From Panagrolaimus kolymaensis (lineage: Eukaryota > Nematoda > Chromadorea > Rhabditida > Panagrolaimidae), in contig JAJQJQ010000025.1 of the NCBI GenBank assembly GCA_028622995.1, positions 620,001 to 684,000 on the forward strand: 64,000 nt of DNA, given 5' to 3'. Below the pieces are notes generated by a model. The model had not been told where the DNA came from and made no database searches. It saw nothing but the letters and a program-made list of their open reading frames with translations. How positions within the stretch are numbered: position 1 is the first letter of the stretch; each line of letters starts with the position of its first letter. Positions 9,801-22,790 of this stretch are shown here, piece after piece. The translations under genes and the position numbers were made by a program.

Positions 9801-12150
9801 TTATTTGATTTTCTTCACAGAAAACCATTTTTATAATTAGTTTTTAGGATTCTGTGAAGTTTCGAATTTGTTGAATCAAAAGCAAGGCAGATATTGAGTA
9901 CAAATTTAAGGTTAAAATATGCAACTCGAAAGAGTGCATTCAAAAATTTCTTTTATTTGATTTTCTTCACAGAAAACCATTTTTATAATTAGTTTTTAGG
10001 ATTCTGTGAAGTTTCGAATTTGTTGAATCAAATGCAAGGCAGTTATTGAGTACAAATTTAAGGTTAAAATATGCAACTCGAAAAAGTGCATTCAAAAATT
10101 TCTTTTATTTGATTTTCTTCACAGAAAACCATTTTTATAATTAGTTTTTAGGATTCTGTGAAGTTTCGAATTTGTTGAATCAAATGCAAGGCAGTTATTG
10201 AGTACAAATTTAAGGTTAAAATATGCAACTCGAAAAAGTGCATTCAAAAATTTCTTTTATTTGATTTTCTTCACAGAAAACCATTTTTATAATTAGTTTT
10301 TAGGATTCTGTGAAGTTTCGAATTTGTTGAATCAAAAGCAAGGCAGATATTGAGTACAAATTTAAGGTTAAAATATGCAACTCGAAAAAGTGCATTCAAA
10401 AATTTCTTTTATTTGATTTTCTTCACAGAAAACCATTTTTATAATTAGTTTTTAGGATTCTGTGAAGTTTCGAATTTGTTGAATCAAATGCAAGGCAGAT
10501 ATTGAGTACAAATTTAAGGTTAAAATATGCAACTCGAAAGAGTGCATTCAAAAATTTCTTTTATTTGATTTTCTTCACAGAAAACCATTTTTATAATTAG
10601 TTTTTAGGATTCTGTGAAGTTTCGAATTTGTTGAATCAAATGCAAGGCAGTTATTGAGTACAAATTTAAGGTTAAAATATGCAACTCGAAAAAGTGCATT
10701 CAAAAATTTCTTTTATTTGATTTTCTTCACAGAAAACCATTTTTATAATTAGTTTTTAGGATTCTGTGAAGTTTCGAATTTGTTGAATCAAATGCAAGGC
10801 AGATATTGAGTACAAATTTAAGGTTAAAATATGCAACTCGAAAGAGTGCATTCAAAAATTTCTTTTATTTGATTTTCTTCACAGAAAACCATTTTTATAA
10901 TTAGTTTTTAGGATTCTGTGAAGTTTCGAATTTGTTGAATCAAATGCAAGGCAGATATTGAGTACAAATTTAAGGTTAAAATATGCAACTCGAAAAAGTG
11001 CATTCAAAAATTTCTTTTATTTGATTTTCTTCACAGAAAACCATTTTTATAATTAGTTTTTAGGATTCTGTGAAGTTTCGAATTTGTTGAATCAAAAGCA
11101 AGGCAGATATTGAGTACAAATTTAAGGTTAAAATATGCAACTCGAAAAAGTGCATTCAAAAATTTCTTTTATTTGATTTTCTTCACAGAAAACCATTTTT
11201 ATAATTAGTTTTTAGGATTCTGTGAAGTTTCGAATTTGTTGAATCAAATGCAAGGCAGTTATTGAGTACAAATTTAAGGTTAAAATATGCAACTCGAAAA
11301 AGTGCATTCAAAAATTTCTTTTATTTGATTTTCTTCACAGAAAACCATTTTTATAATTAGTTTTTAGGATTCTGTGAAGTTTCGAATTTGTTGAATCAAA
11401 TGCAAGGCAGTTATTGAGTACAAATTTAAGGTTAAAATATGCAACTCGAAAAAGTGCATTCAAAAATTTCTTTTATTTGATTTTCTTCACAGAAAACCAT
11501 TTTTATAATTAGTTTTTAGGATTCTGTGAAGTTTCGAATTTGTTGAATCAAATGCAAGGCAGTTATTGAGTACAAATTTAAGGTTAAAATATGCAACTCG
11601 AAAAAGTGCATTCAAAAATTTCTTTTATTTGATTTTCTTCACAGAAAACCATTTTTATAATTAGTTTTTAGGATTCTGTGAAGTTTCGAATTTGTTGAAT
11701 CAAAAGCAAGGCAGATATTGAGTACAAATTTAAGGTTAAAATATGCAACTCGAAAAAGTGCATTCAAAAATTTCTTTTATTTGATTTTCTTCACAGAAAA
11801 CCATTTTTATAATTAGTTTTTAGGATTCTGTGAAGTTTCGAATTTGTTGAATCAAATGCAAGGCAGATATTGAGTACAAATTTAAGGTTAAAATATGCAA
11901 CTCGAAAGAGTGCATTCAAAAATTTCTTTTATTTGATTTTCTTCACAGAAAACCATTTTTATAATTAGTTTTTAGGATTCTGTGAAGTTTCGAATTTGTT
12001 GAATCAAAAGCAAGGCAGATATTGAGTACAAATTTAAGGTTAAAATATGCAACTCGAAAAAGTGCATTCAAAAATTTCTTTTATTTGATTTTCTTCACAG
12101 AAAACCATTTTTATAATTAGTTTTTAGGATTCTGTGAAGTTTCGAATTTG
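6831..12150 (+). repeat. 35-monomer higher-order unit, copy 2 (5320 bp)
   Basis: All 35 monomer haplotypes match copy 1 slot for slot, including three consecutive gcagttatt monomers (11250-11700 region against 5930-6380). The only difference I found is at 9472-9473, where cgaaag became cataag (compare 4152-4153). Such identity implies a very recent tandem duplication, or a collapse/expansion artefact of assembly. Confidence 0.9.
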
Positions 12151-15100
12151 TTGAATCAAAAGCAAGGCAGATATTGAGTACAAATTTAAGGTTAAAATAT
12201 GCAACTCGAAAAAGTGCATTCAAAAATTTCTTTTATTTGATTTTCTTCACAGAAAACCATTTTTATAATTAGTTTTTAGGATTCTGTGAAGTTTCGAATT
12301 TGTTGAATCAAATGCAAGGCAGATATTGAGTACAAATTTAAGGTTAAAATATGCAACTCGAAAGAGTGCATTCAAAAATTTCTTTTATTTGATTTTCTTC
12401 ACAGAAAACCATTTTTATAATTAGTTTTTAGGATTCTGTGAAGTTTCGAATTTGTTGAATCAAAAGCAAGGCAGATATTGAGTACAAATTTAAGGTTAAA
12501 ATATGCAACTCGAAAAAGTGCATTCAAAAATTTCTTTTATTTGATTTTCTTCACAGAAAACCATTTTTATAATTAGTTTTTAGGATTCTGTGAAGTTTCG
12601 AATTTGTTGAATCAAATGCAAGGCAGATATTGAGTACAAATTTAAGGTTAAAATATGCAACTCGAAAGAGTGCATTCAAAAATTTCTTTTATTTGATTTT
12701 CTTCACAGAAAACCATTTTTATAATTAGTTTTTAGGATTCTGTGAAGTTTCGAATTTGTTGAATCAAATGCAAGGCAGTTATTGAGTACAAATTTAAGGT
12801 TAAAATATGCAACTCGAAAAAGTGCATTCAAAAATTTCTTTTATTTGATTTTCTTCACAGAAAACCATTTTTATAATTAGTTTTTAGGATTCTGTGAAGT
12901 TTCGAATTTGTTGAATCAAAAGCAAGGCAGATATTGAGTACAAATTTAAGGTTAAAATATGCAACTCGAAAAAGTGCATTCAAAAATTTCTTTTATTTGA
13001 TTTTCTTCACAGAAAACCATTTTTATAATTAGTTTTTAGGATTCTGTGAAGTTTCGAATTTGTTGAATCAAATGCAAGGCAGATATTGAGTACAAATTTA
13101 AGGTTAAAATATGCAACTCGAAAGAGTGCATTCAAAAATTTCTTTTATTTGATTTTCTTCACAGAAAACCATTTTTATAATTAGTTTTTAGGATTCTGTG
13201 AAGTTTCGAATTTGTTGAATCAAAAGCAAGGCAGATATTGAGTACAAATTTAAGGTTAAAATATGCAACTCGAAAAAGTGCATTCAAAAATTTCTTTTAT
13301 TTGATTTTCTTCACAGAAAACCATTTTTATAATTAGTTTTTAGGATTCTGTGAAGTTTCGAATTTGTTGAATCAAAAGCAAGGCAGATATTGAGTACAAA
13401 TTTAAGGTTAAAATATGCAACTCGAAAAAGTGCATTCAAAAATTTCTTTTATTTGATTTTCTTCACAGAAAACCATTTTTATAATTAGTTTTTAGGATTC
13501 TGTGAAGTTTCGAATTTGTTGAATCAAATGCAAGGCAGATATTGAGTACAAATTTAAGGTTAAAATATGCAACTCGAAAAAGTGCATTCAAAAATTTCTT
13601 TTATTTGATTTTCTTCACAGAAAACCATTTTTATAATTAGTTTTTAGGATTCTGTGAAGTTTCGAATTTGTTGAATCAAAAGCAAGGCAGATATTGAGTA
13701 CAAATTTAAGGTTAAAATATGCAACTCGAAAAAGTGCATTCAAAAATTTCTTTTATTTGATTTTCTTCACAGAAAACCATTTTTATAATTAGTTTTTAGG
13801 ATTCTGTGAAGTTTCGAATTTGTTGAATCAAATGCAAGGCAGATATTGAGTACAAATTTAAGGTTAAAATATGCAACTCGAAAGAGTGCATTCAAAAATT
13901 TCTTTTATTTGATTTTCTTCACAGAAAACCATTTTTATAATTAGTTTTTAGGATTCTGTGAAGTTTCGAATTTGTTGAATCAAAAGCAAGGCAGATATTG
14001 AGTACAAATTTAAGGTTAAAATATGCAACTCGAAAAAGTGCATTCAAAAATTTCTTTTATTTGATTTTCTTCACAGAAAACCATTTTTATAATTAGTTTT
14101 TAGGATTCTGTGAAGTTTCGAATTTGTTGAATCAAATGCAAGGCAGATATTGAGTACAAATTTAAGGTTAAAATATGCAACTCGAAAAAGTGCATTCAAA
14201 AATTTCTTTTATTTGATTTTCTTCACAGAAAACCATTTTTATAATTAGTTTTTAGGATTCTGTGAAGTTTCGAATTTGTTGAATCAAATGCAAGGCAGAT
14301 ATTGAGTACAAATTTAAGGTTAAAATATGCAACTCGAAAAAGTGCATTCAAAAATTTCTTTTATTTGATTTTCTTCACAGAAAACCATTTTTATAATTAG
14401 TTTTTAGGATTCTGTGAAGTTTCGAATTTGTTGAATCAAAAGCAAGGCAGATATTGAGTACAAATTTAAGGTTAAAATATGCAACTCGAAAAAGTGCATT
14501 CAAAAATTTCTTTTATTTGATTTTCTTCACAGAAAACCATTTTTATAATTAGTTTTTAGGATTCTGTGAAGTTTCGAATTTGTTGAATCAAAAGCAAGGC
14601 AGATATTGAGTACAAATTTAAGGTTAAAATATGCAACTCGAAAAAGTGCATTCAAAAATTTCTTTTATTTGATTTTCTTCACAGAAAACCATTTTTATAA
14701 TTAGTTTTTAGGATTCTGTGAAGTTTCGAATTTGTTGAATCAAATGCAAGGCAGATATTGAGTACAAATTTAAGGTTAAAATATGCAACTCGAAAGAGTG
14801 CATTCAAAAATTTCTTTTATTTGATTTTCTTCACAGAAAACCATTTTTATAATTAGTTTTTAGGATTCTGTGAAGTTTCGAATTTGTTGAATCAAAAGCA
14901 AGGCAGATATTGAGTACAAATTTAAGGTTAAAATATGCAACTCGAAAGAGTGCATTCAAAAATTTCTTTTATTTGATTTTCTTCACAGAAAACCATTTTT
15001 ATAATTAGTTTTTAGGATTCTGTGAAGTTTCGAATTTGTTGAATCAAATGCAAGGCAGTTATTGAGTACAAATTTAAGGTTAAAATATGCAACTCGAAAA

Positions 15101-17318
15101 AGTGCATTCAAAAATTTCTTTTATTTGATTTTCTTCACAGAAAACCATTTTTATAATTAGTTTTTAGGATTCTGTGAAGTTTCGAATTTGTTGAATCAAA
15201 AGCAAGGCAGATATTGAGTACAAATTTAAGGTTAAAATATGCAACTCGAAAAAGTGCATTCAAAAATTTCTTTTATTTGATTTTCTTCACAGAAAACCAT
15301 TTTTATAATTAGTTTTTAGGATTCTGTGAAGTTTCGAATTTGTTGAATCAAAAGCAAGGCAGATATTGAGTACAAATTTAAGGTTAAAATATGCAACTCG
15401 AAAAAGTGCATTCAAAAATTTCTTTTATTTGATTTTCTTCACAGAAAACCATTTTTATAATTAGTTTTTAGGATTCTGTGAAGTTTCGAATTTGTTGAAT
15501 CAAAAGCAAGGCAGATATTGAGTACAAATTTAAGGTTAAAATATGCAACTCGAAAAAGTGCATTCAAAAATTTCTTTTATTTGATTTTCTTCACAGAAAA
15601 CCATTTTTATAATTAGTTTTTAGGATTCTGTGAAGTTTCGAATTTGTTGAATCAAATGCAAGGCAGATATTGAGTACAAATTTAAGGTTAAAATATGCAA
15701 CTCGAAAGAGTGCATTCAAAAATTTCTTTTATTTGATTTTCTTCACAGAAAACCATTTTTATAATTAGTTTTTAGGATTCTGTGAAGTTTCGAATTTGTT
15801 GAATCAAATGCAAGGCAGATATTGAGTACAAATTTAAGGTTAAAATATGCAACTCGAAAAAGTGCATTCAAAAATTTCTTTTATTTGATTTTCTTCACAG
15901 AAAACCATTTTTATAATTAGTTTTTAGGATTCTGTGAAGTTTCGAATTTGTTGAATCAAAAGCAAGGCAGATATTGAGTACAAATTTAAGGTTAAAATAT
16001 GCAACTCGAAAAAGTGCATTCAAAAATTTCTTTTATTTGATTTTCTTCACAGAAAACCATTTTTATAATTAGTTTTTAGGATTCTGTGAAGTTTCGAATT
16101 TGTTGAATCAAATGCAAGGCAGATATTGAGTACAAATTTAAGGTTAAAATATGCAACTCGAAAGAGTGCATTCAAAAATTTCTTTTATTTGATTTTCTTC
16201 ACAGAAAACCATTTTTATAATTAGTTTTTAGGATTCTGTGAAGTTTCGAATTTGTTGAATCAAAAGCAAGGCAGATATTGAGTACAAATTTAAGGTTAAA
16301 ATATGCAACTCGAAAGAGTGCATTCAAAAATTTCTTTTATTTGATTTTCTTCACAGAAAACCATTTTTATAATTAGTTTTTAGGATTCTGTGAAGTTTCG
16401 AATTTGTTGAATCAAATGCAAGGCAGTTATTGAGTACAAATTTAAGGTTAAAATATGCAACTCGAAAAAGTGCATTCAAAAATTTCTTTTATTTGATTTT
16501 CTTCACAGAAAACCATTTTTATTATTAGTTTTTAGGATTCTGTGAAGTTTCGAATTTGTTGAATCAAAAGCAAGGCAGATATTGAGTACAAATTTAAGGT
16601 TAAAATATGCAACTCGAAAAAGTGCATTCAAAAATTTCTTTTATTTGATTTTCTTCACAGAAAACCATTTTTATAATTAGTTTTTAGGATTCTGTGAAGT
16701 TTCGAATTTGTTGAATCAAAAGCAAGGCAGATATTGAGTACAAATTTAAGGTTAAAATATGCAACTCGAAAAAGTGCATTCAAAAATTTCTTTTATTTGA
16801 TTTTCTTCACAGAAAACCATTTTTATAATTAGTTTTTAGGATTCTGTGAAGTTTCGAATTTGTTGAATCAAAAGCAAGGCAGATATTGAGTACAAATTTA
16901 AGGTTAAAATATGCAACTCGAAAAAGTGCATTCAAAAATTTCTTTTATTTGATTTTCTTCACAGAAAACCATTTTTATAATTAGTTTTTAGGATTCTGTG
17001 AAGTTTCGAATTTGTTGAATCAAATGCAAGGCAGATATTGAGTACAAATTTAAGGTTAAAATATGCAACTCGAAAGAGTGCATTCAAAAATTTCTTTTAT
17101 TTGATTTTCTTCACAGAAAACCATTTTTATAATTAGTTTTTAGGATTCTGTGAAGTTTCGAATTTGTTGAATCAAAAGCAAGGCAGATATTGAGTACAAA
17201 TTTAAGGTTAAAATATGCAACTCGAAAAAGTGCATTCAAAAATTTCTTTTATTTGATTTTCTTCACAGAAAACCATTTTTATAATTAGTTTTTAGGATTC
17301 TGTGAAGTTTCGAATTTG
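12151..17318 (+). repeat. B-only domain with 9-monomer periodicity at its right end
   Basis: About 34 B monomers, all with ttaaaat and alternating gaaaaagtgc/gaaagagtgc. The first monomer still matches the 35-mer, then the order diverges. Eight monomers at 14583-15798 match 15951-17166 at an offset of 1368 bp (9 x 152); the gcagttatt monomers at 15059 and 16427 mark this. A private ataatt to attatt change sits at 16521-16530. Confidence 0.8.
12911..14734 (+). repeat. 12-monomer block, left copy of a displaced duplication
   Basis: Twelve consecutive monomer haplotypes match those at 20511-22334. The offset is exactly 7600 bp, 50 monomers. The match starts after a gcagttatt monomer that has no counterpart on the other side. 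Confidence 0.7.
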
Positions 17319-18534
17319 TTGAATCAAAATCAAGGCAGATATTGAGTACAAATTTAAGGTTAAAATATGCAACTCGAAAAAGTGCATTCAAAAATTTCTT
17401 TTATTTGATTTTCTTCACAGAAAACCATTTTTATAATTAGTTTTTAGGATTCTGTGAAGTTTCGAATTTGTAGAAATAAACACGACCAAGATATTGAGTA
17501 CAAATTTAAGGTTAAAATATGCAACTCGAAAGAATGCATTCAAAAATTTCTTTTATTTGATTTTCTTCACAGAAAACCATTTTTATAATTAGTTTTTAGG
17601 ATTCTGTGAAGTTTCGAATTTGTAGAAATAAACACGAACAAGATATTGAGTACAAATTTAAGGTTAAAATATGCAACTCGAAAGAATGCATTCAAAAATT
17701 TCTTTTATTTGATTTTCTTCACAGAAAACCATTTTTATAATTAGTTTTTAGGATTCTGTGAAGTTTCGAATTTGTTGAATCAAAATCAAGGCAGATATTG
17801 AGTACAAATTTAAGGTTAAAATATGCAACTCGAAAAAGTGCATTCAAAAATTTCTTTTATTTGATTTTCTTCACAGAAAACCATTTTTATAATTAGTTTT
17901 TAGGATTCTGTGAAGTTTCGAATTTGTTGAATCAAAATCAAGGCAGATATTGAGTACAAATTTAAGGTTAAAATATGCAACTCGAAAGAATGCATTCAAA
18001 AATTTCTTTTATTTGATTTTCTTCACAGAAAACCATTTTTATAATTAGTTTTTAGGATTCTGTGAAGTTTCGAATTTGTAGAAATAAACACGACCAAGAT
18101 ATTGAGTACAAATTTAAGGTTAAAATATGCAACTCGAAAGAATGCATTCAAAAATTTCTTTTATTTGATTTTCTTCACAGAAAACCATTTTTATAATTAG
18201 TTTTTAGGATTCTGTGAAGTTTCGAATTTGTAGAAATAAACACGACCAAGATATTGAGTACAAATTTAAGGTTAAAATATGCAACTCGAAAGAATGCATT
18301 CAAAAATTTCTTTTATTTGATTTTCTTCACAGAAAACCATTTTTATAATTAGTTTTTAGGATTCTGTGAAGTTTCGAATTTGTAGAAATAAACACGACCA
18401 AGATATTGAGTACAAATTTAAGGTTAAAATATGCAACTCGAAAGAATGCATTCAAAAATTTCTTTTATTTGATTTTCTTCACAGAAAACCATTTTTATAA
18501 TTAGTTTTTAGGATTCTGTGAAGTTTCGAATTTG
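17319..18534 (+). repeat. A-rich island with transitional B cassettes
   Basis: The eight monomers are: an unusual B cassette (aaatcaagg) at 17319, A cassettes at 17471 and 17623 (the latter with cacgaacaag), aaatcaagg B cassettes at 17775 and 17927, and A cassettes at 18079, 18231 and 18383. The gaaagaatgc allele is linked to the A cassettes and has also moved onto the 17927 B cassette. The aaatcaagg form is seen only here. Confidence 0.85.
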
Positions 18535-21500
18535 TTGAATCAAAAGCAAGGCAGATATTGAGTACAAATTTAAGGTTAAAATATGCAACTCGAAAAAGTG
18601 CATTCAAAAATTTCTTTTATTTGATTTTCTTCACAGAAAACCATTTTTATAATTAGTTTTTAGGATTCTGTGAAGTTTCGAATTTGTTGAATCAAATGCA
18701 AGGCAGATATTGAGTACAAATTTAAGGTTAAAATATGCAACTCGAAAGAGTGCATTCAAAAATTTCTTTTATTTGATTTTCTTCACAGAAAACCATTTTT
18801 ATAATTAGTTTTTAGGATTCTGTGAAGTTTCGAATTTGTTGAATCAAAAGCAAGGCAGATATTGAGTACAAATTTAAGGTTAAAATATGCAACTCGAAAG
18901 AGTGCATTCAAAAATTTCTTTTATTTGATTTTCTTCACAGAAAACCATTTTTATAATTAGTTTTTAGGATTCTGTGAAGTTTCGAATTTGTTGAATCAAA
19001 TGCAAGGCAGATATTGAGTACAAATTTAAGGTTAAAATATGCAACTCGAAAAAGTGCATTCAAAAATTTCTTTTATTTGATTTTCTTCACAGAAAACCAT
19101 TTTTATAATTAGTTTTTAGGATTCTGTGAAGTTTCGAATTTGTTGAATCAAAAGCAAGGCAGATATTGAGTACAAATTTAAGGTTAAAATATGCAACTCG
19201 AAAAAGTGCATTCAAAAATTTCTTTTATTTGATTTTCTTCACAGAAAACCATTTTTATAATTAGTTTTTAGGATTCTGTGAAGTTTCGAATTTGTTGAAT
19301 CAAATGCAAGGCAGATATTGAGTACAAATTTAAGGTTAAAATATGCAACTCGAAAAAGTGCATTCAAAAATTTCTTTTATTTGATTTTCTTCACAGAAAA
19401 CCATTTTTATAATTAGTTTTTAGGATTCTGTGAAGTTTCGAATTTGTTGAATCAAATGCAAGGCAGATATTGAGTACAAATTTAAGGTTAAAATATGCAA
19501 CTCGAAAAAGTGCATTCAAAAATTTCTTTTATTTGATTTTCTTCACAGAAAACCATTTTTATAATTAGTTTTTAGGATTCTGTGAAGTTTCGAATTTGTT
19601 GAATCAAAAGCAAGGCAGATATTGAGTACAAATTTAAGGTTAAAATATGCAACTCGAAAAAGTGCATTCAAAAATTTCTTTTATTTGATTTTCTTCACAG
19701 AAAACCATTTTTATAATTAGTTTTTAGGATTCTGTGAAGTTTCGAATTTGTTGAATCAAAAGCAAGGCAGATATTGAGTACAAATTTAAGGTTAAAATAT
19801 GCAACTCGAAAAAGTGCATTCAAAAATTTCTTTTATTTGATTTTCTTCACAGAAAACCATTTTTATAATTAGTTTTTAGGATTCTGTGAAGTTTCGAATT
19901 TGTTGAATCAAAAGCAAGGCAGATATTGAGTACAAATTTAAGGTTAAAATATGCAACTCGAAAAAGTGCATTCAAAAATTTCTTTTATTTGATTTTCTTC
20001 ACAGAAAACCATTTTTATAATTAGTTTTTAGGATTCTGTGAAGTTTCGAATTTGTTGAATCAAAAGCAAGGCAGATATTGAGTACAAATTTAAGGTTAAA
20101 ATATGCAACTCGAAAAAGTGCATTCAAAAATTTCTTTTATTTGATTTTCTTCACAGAAAACCATTTTTATAATTAGTTTTTAGGATTCTGTGAAGTTTCG
20201 AATTTGTTGAATCAAATGCAAGGCAGATATTGAGTACAAATTTAAGGTTAAAATATGCAACTCGAAAGAGTGCATTCAAAAATTTCTTTTATTTGATTTT
20301 CTTCACAGAAAACCATTTTTATAATTAGTTTTTAGGATTCTGTGAAGTTTCGAATTTGTTGAATCAAAAGCAAGGCAGATATTGAGTACAAATTTAAGGT
20401 TAAAATATGCAACTCGAAAAAGTGCATTCAAAAATTTCTTTTATTTGATTTTCTTCACAGAAAACCATTTTTATAATTAGTTTTTAGGATTCTGTGAAGT
20501 TTCGAATTTGTTGAATCAAAAGCAAGGCAGATATTGAGTACAAATTTAAGGTTAAAATATGCAACTCGAAAAAGTGCATTCAAAAATTTCTTTTATTTGA
20601 TTTTCTTCACAGAAAACCATTTTTATAATTAGTTTTTAGGATTCTGTGAAGTTTCGAATTTGTTGAATCAAATGCAAGGCAGATATTGAGTACAAATTTA
20701 AGGTTAAAATATGCAACTCGAAAGAGTGCATTCAAAAATTTCTTTTATTTGATTTTCTTCACAGAAAACCATTTTTATAATTAGTTTTTAGGATTCTGTG
20801 AAGTTTCGAATTTGTTGAATCAAAAGCAAGGCAGATATTGAGTACAAATTTAAGGTTAAAATATGCAACTCGAAAAAGTGCATTCAAAAATTTCTTTTAT
20901 TTGATTTTCTTCACAGAAAACCATTTTTATAATTAGTTTTTAGGATTCTGTGAAGTTTCGAATTTGTTGAATCAAAAGCAAGGCAGATATTGAGTACAAA
21001 TTTAAGGTTAAAATATGCAACTCGAAAAAGTGCATTCAAAAATTTCTTTTATTTGATTTTCTTCACAGAAAACCATTTTTATAATTAGTTTTTAGGATTC
21101 TGTGAAGTTTCGAATTTGTTGAATCAAATGCAAGGCAGATATTGAGTACAAATTTAAGGTTAAAATATGCAACTCGAAAAAGTGCATTCAAAAATTTCTT
21201 TTATTTGATTTTCTTCACAGAAAACCATTTTTATAATTAGTTTTTAGGATTCTGTGAAGTTTCGAATTTGTTGAATCAAAAGCAAGGCAGATATTGAGTA
21301 CAAATTTAAGGTTAAAATATGCAACTCGAAAAAGTGCATTCAAAAATTTCTTTTATTTGATTTTCTTCACAGAAAACCATTTTTATAATTAGTTTTTAGG
21401 ATTCTGTGAAGTTTCGAATTTGTTGAATCAAATGCAAGGCAGATATTGAGTACAAATTTAAGGTTAAAATATGCAACTCGAAAGAGTGCATTCAAAAATT

Positions 21501-22790
21501 TCTTTTATTTGATTTTCTTCACAGAAAACCATTTTTATAATTAGTTTTTAGGATTCTGTGAAGTTTCGAATTTGTTGAATCAAAAGCAAGGCAGATATTG
21601 AGTACAAATTTAAGGTTAAAATATGCAACTCGAAAAAGTGCATTCAAAAATTTCTTTTATTTGATTTTCTTCACAGAAAACCATTTTTATAATTAGTTTT
21701 TAGGATTCTGTGAAGTTTCGAATTTGTTGAATCAAATGCAAGGCAGATATTGAGTACAAATTTAAGGTTAAAATATGCAACTCGAAAAAGTGCATTCAAA
21801 AATTTCTTTTATTTGATTTTCTTCACAGAAAACCATTTTTATAATTAGTTTTTAGGATTCTGTGAAGTTTCGAATTTGTTGAATCAAATGCAAGGCAGAT
21901 ATTGAGTACAAATTTAAGGTTAAAATATGCAACTCGAAAAAGTGTATTCAAAAATTTCTTTTATTTGATTTTCTTCACAGAAAACCATTTTTATAATTAG
22001 TTTTTAGGATTCTGTGAAGTTTCGAATTTGTTGAATCAAAAGCAAGGCAGATATTGAGTACAAATTTAAGGTTAAAATATGCAACTCGAAAAAGTGCATT
22101 CAAAAATTTCTTTTATTTGATTTTCTTCACAGAAAACCATTTTTATAATTAGTTTTTAGGATTCTGTGAAGTTTCGAATTTGTTGAATCAAAAGCAAGGC
22201 AGATATTGAGTACAAATTTAAGGTTAAAATATGCAACTCGAAAAAGTGCATTCAAAAATTTCTTTTATTTGATTTTCTTCACAGAAAACCATTTTTATAA
22301 TTAGTTTTTAGGATTCTGTGAAGTTTCGAATTTGTTGAATCAAATGCAAGGCAGATATTGAGTACAAATTTAAGGTTAAAATATGCAACTCGAAAAAGTG
22401 CATTCAAAAATTTCTTTTATTTGATTTTCTTCACAGAAAACCATTTTTATAATTAGTTTTTAGGATTCTGTGAAGTTTCGAATTTGTTGAATCAAATGCA
22501 AGGCAGATATTGAGTACAAATTTAAGGTTAAAATATGCAACTCGAAAAAGTGCATTCAAAAATTTCTTTTATTTGATTTTCTTCACAGAAAACCATTTTT
22601 ATAATTAGTTTTTAGGATTCTGTGAAGTTTCGAATTTGTTGAATCAAATGCAAGGCAGATATTGAGTACAAATTTAAGGTTAAAATATGCAACTCGAAAG
22701 AGTGCATTCAAAAATTTCTTTTATTTGATTTTCTTCACAGAAAACCATTTTTATAATTAGTTTTTAGGATTCTGTGAAGTTTCGAATTTG
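18535..22790 (+). repeat. B-only domain, 28 monomers
   Basis: All monomers have B cassettes and ttaaaat, with gaaaaagtgc the commonest body allele and gaaagagtgc mainly on caaatgc cassettes. No gcagttatt or gagttc allele is present. A private c-to-t change lies at 21945. Confidence 0.8.
20511..22334 (+). repeat. 12-monomer block, right copy of the displaced duplication
   Basis: It matches 12911-14734 in the order of cassette and body alleles across twelve monomers. The private agtgtattc at 21941-21949 is absent from the other copy. Confidence 0.7.
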
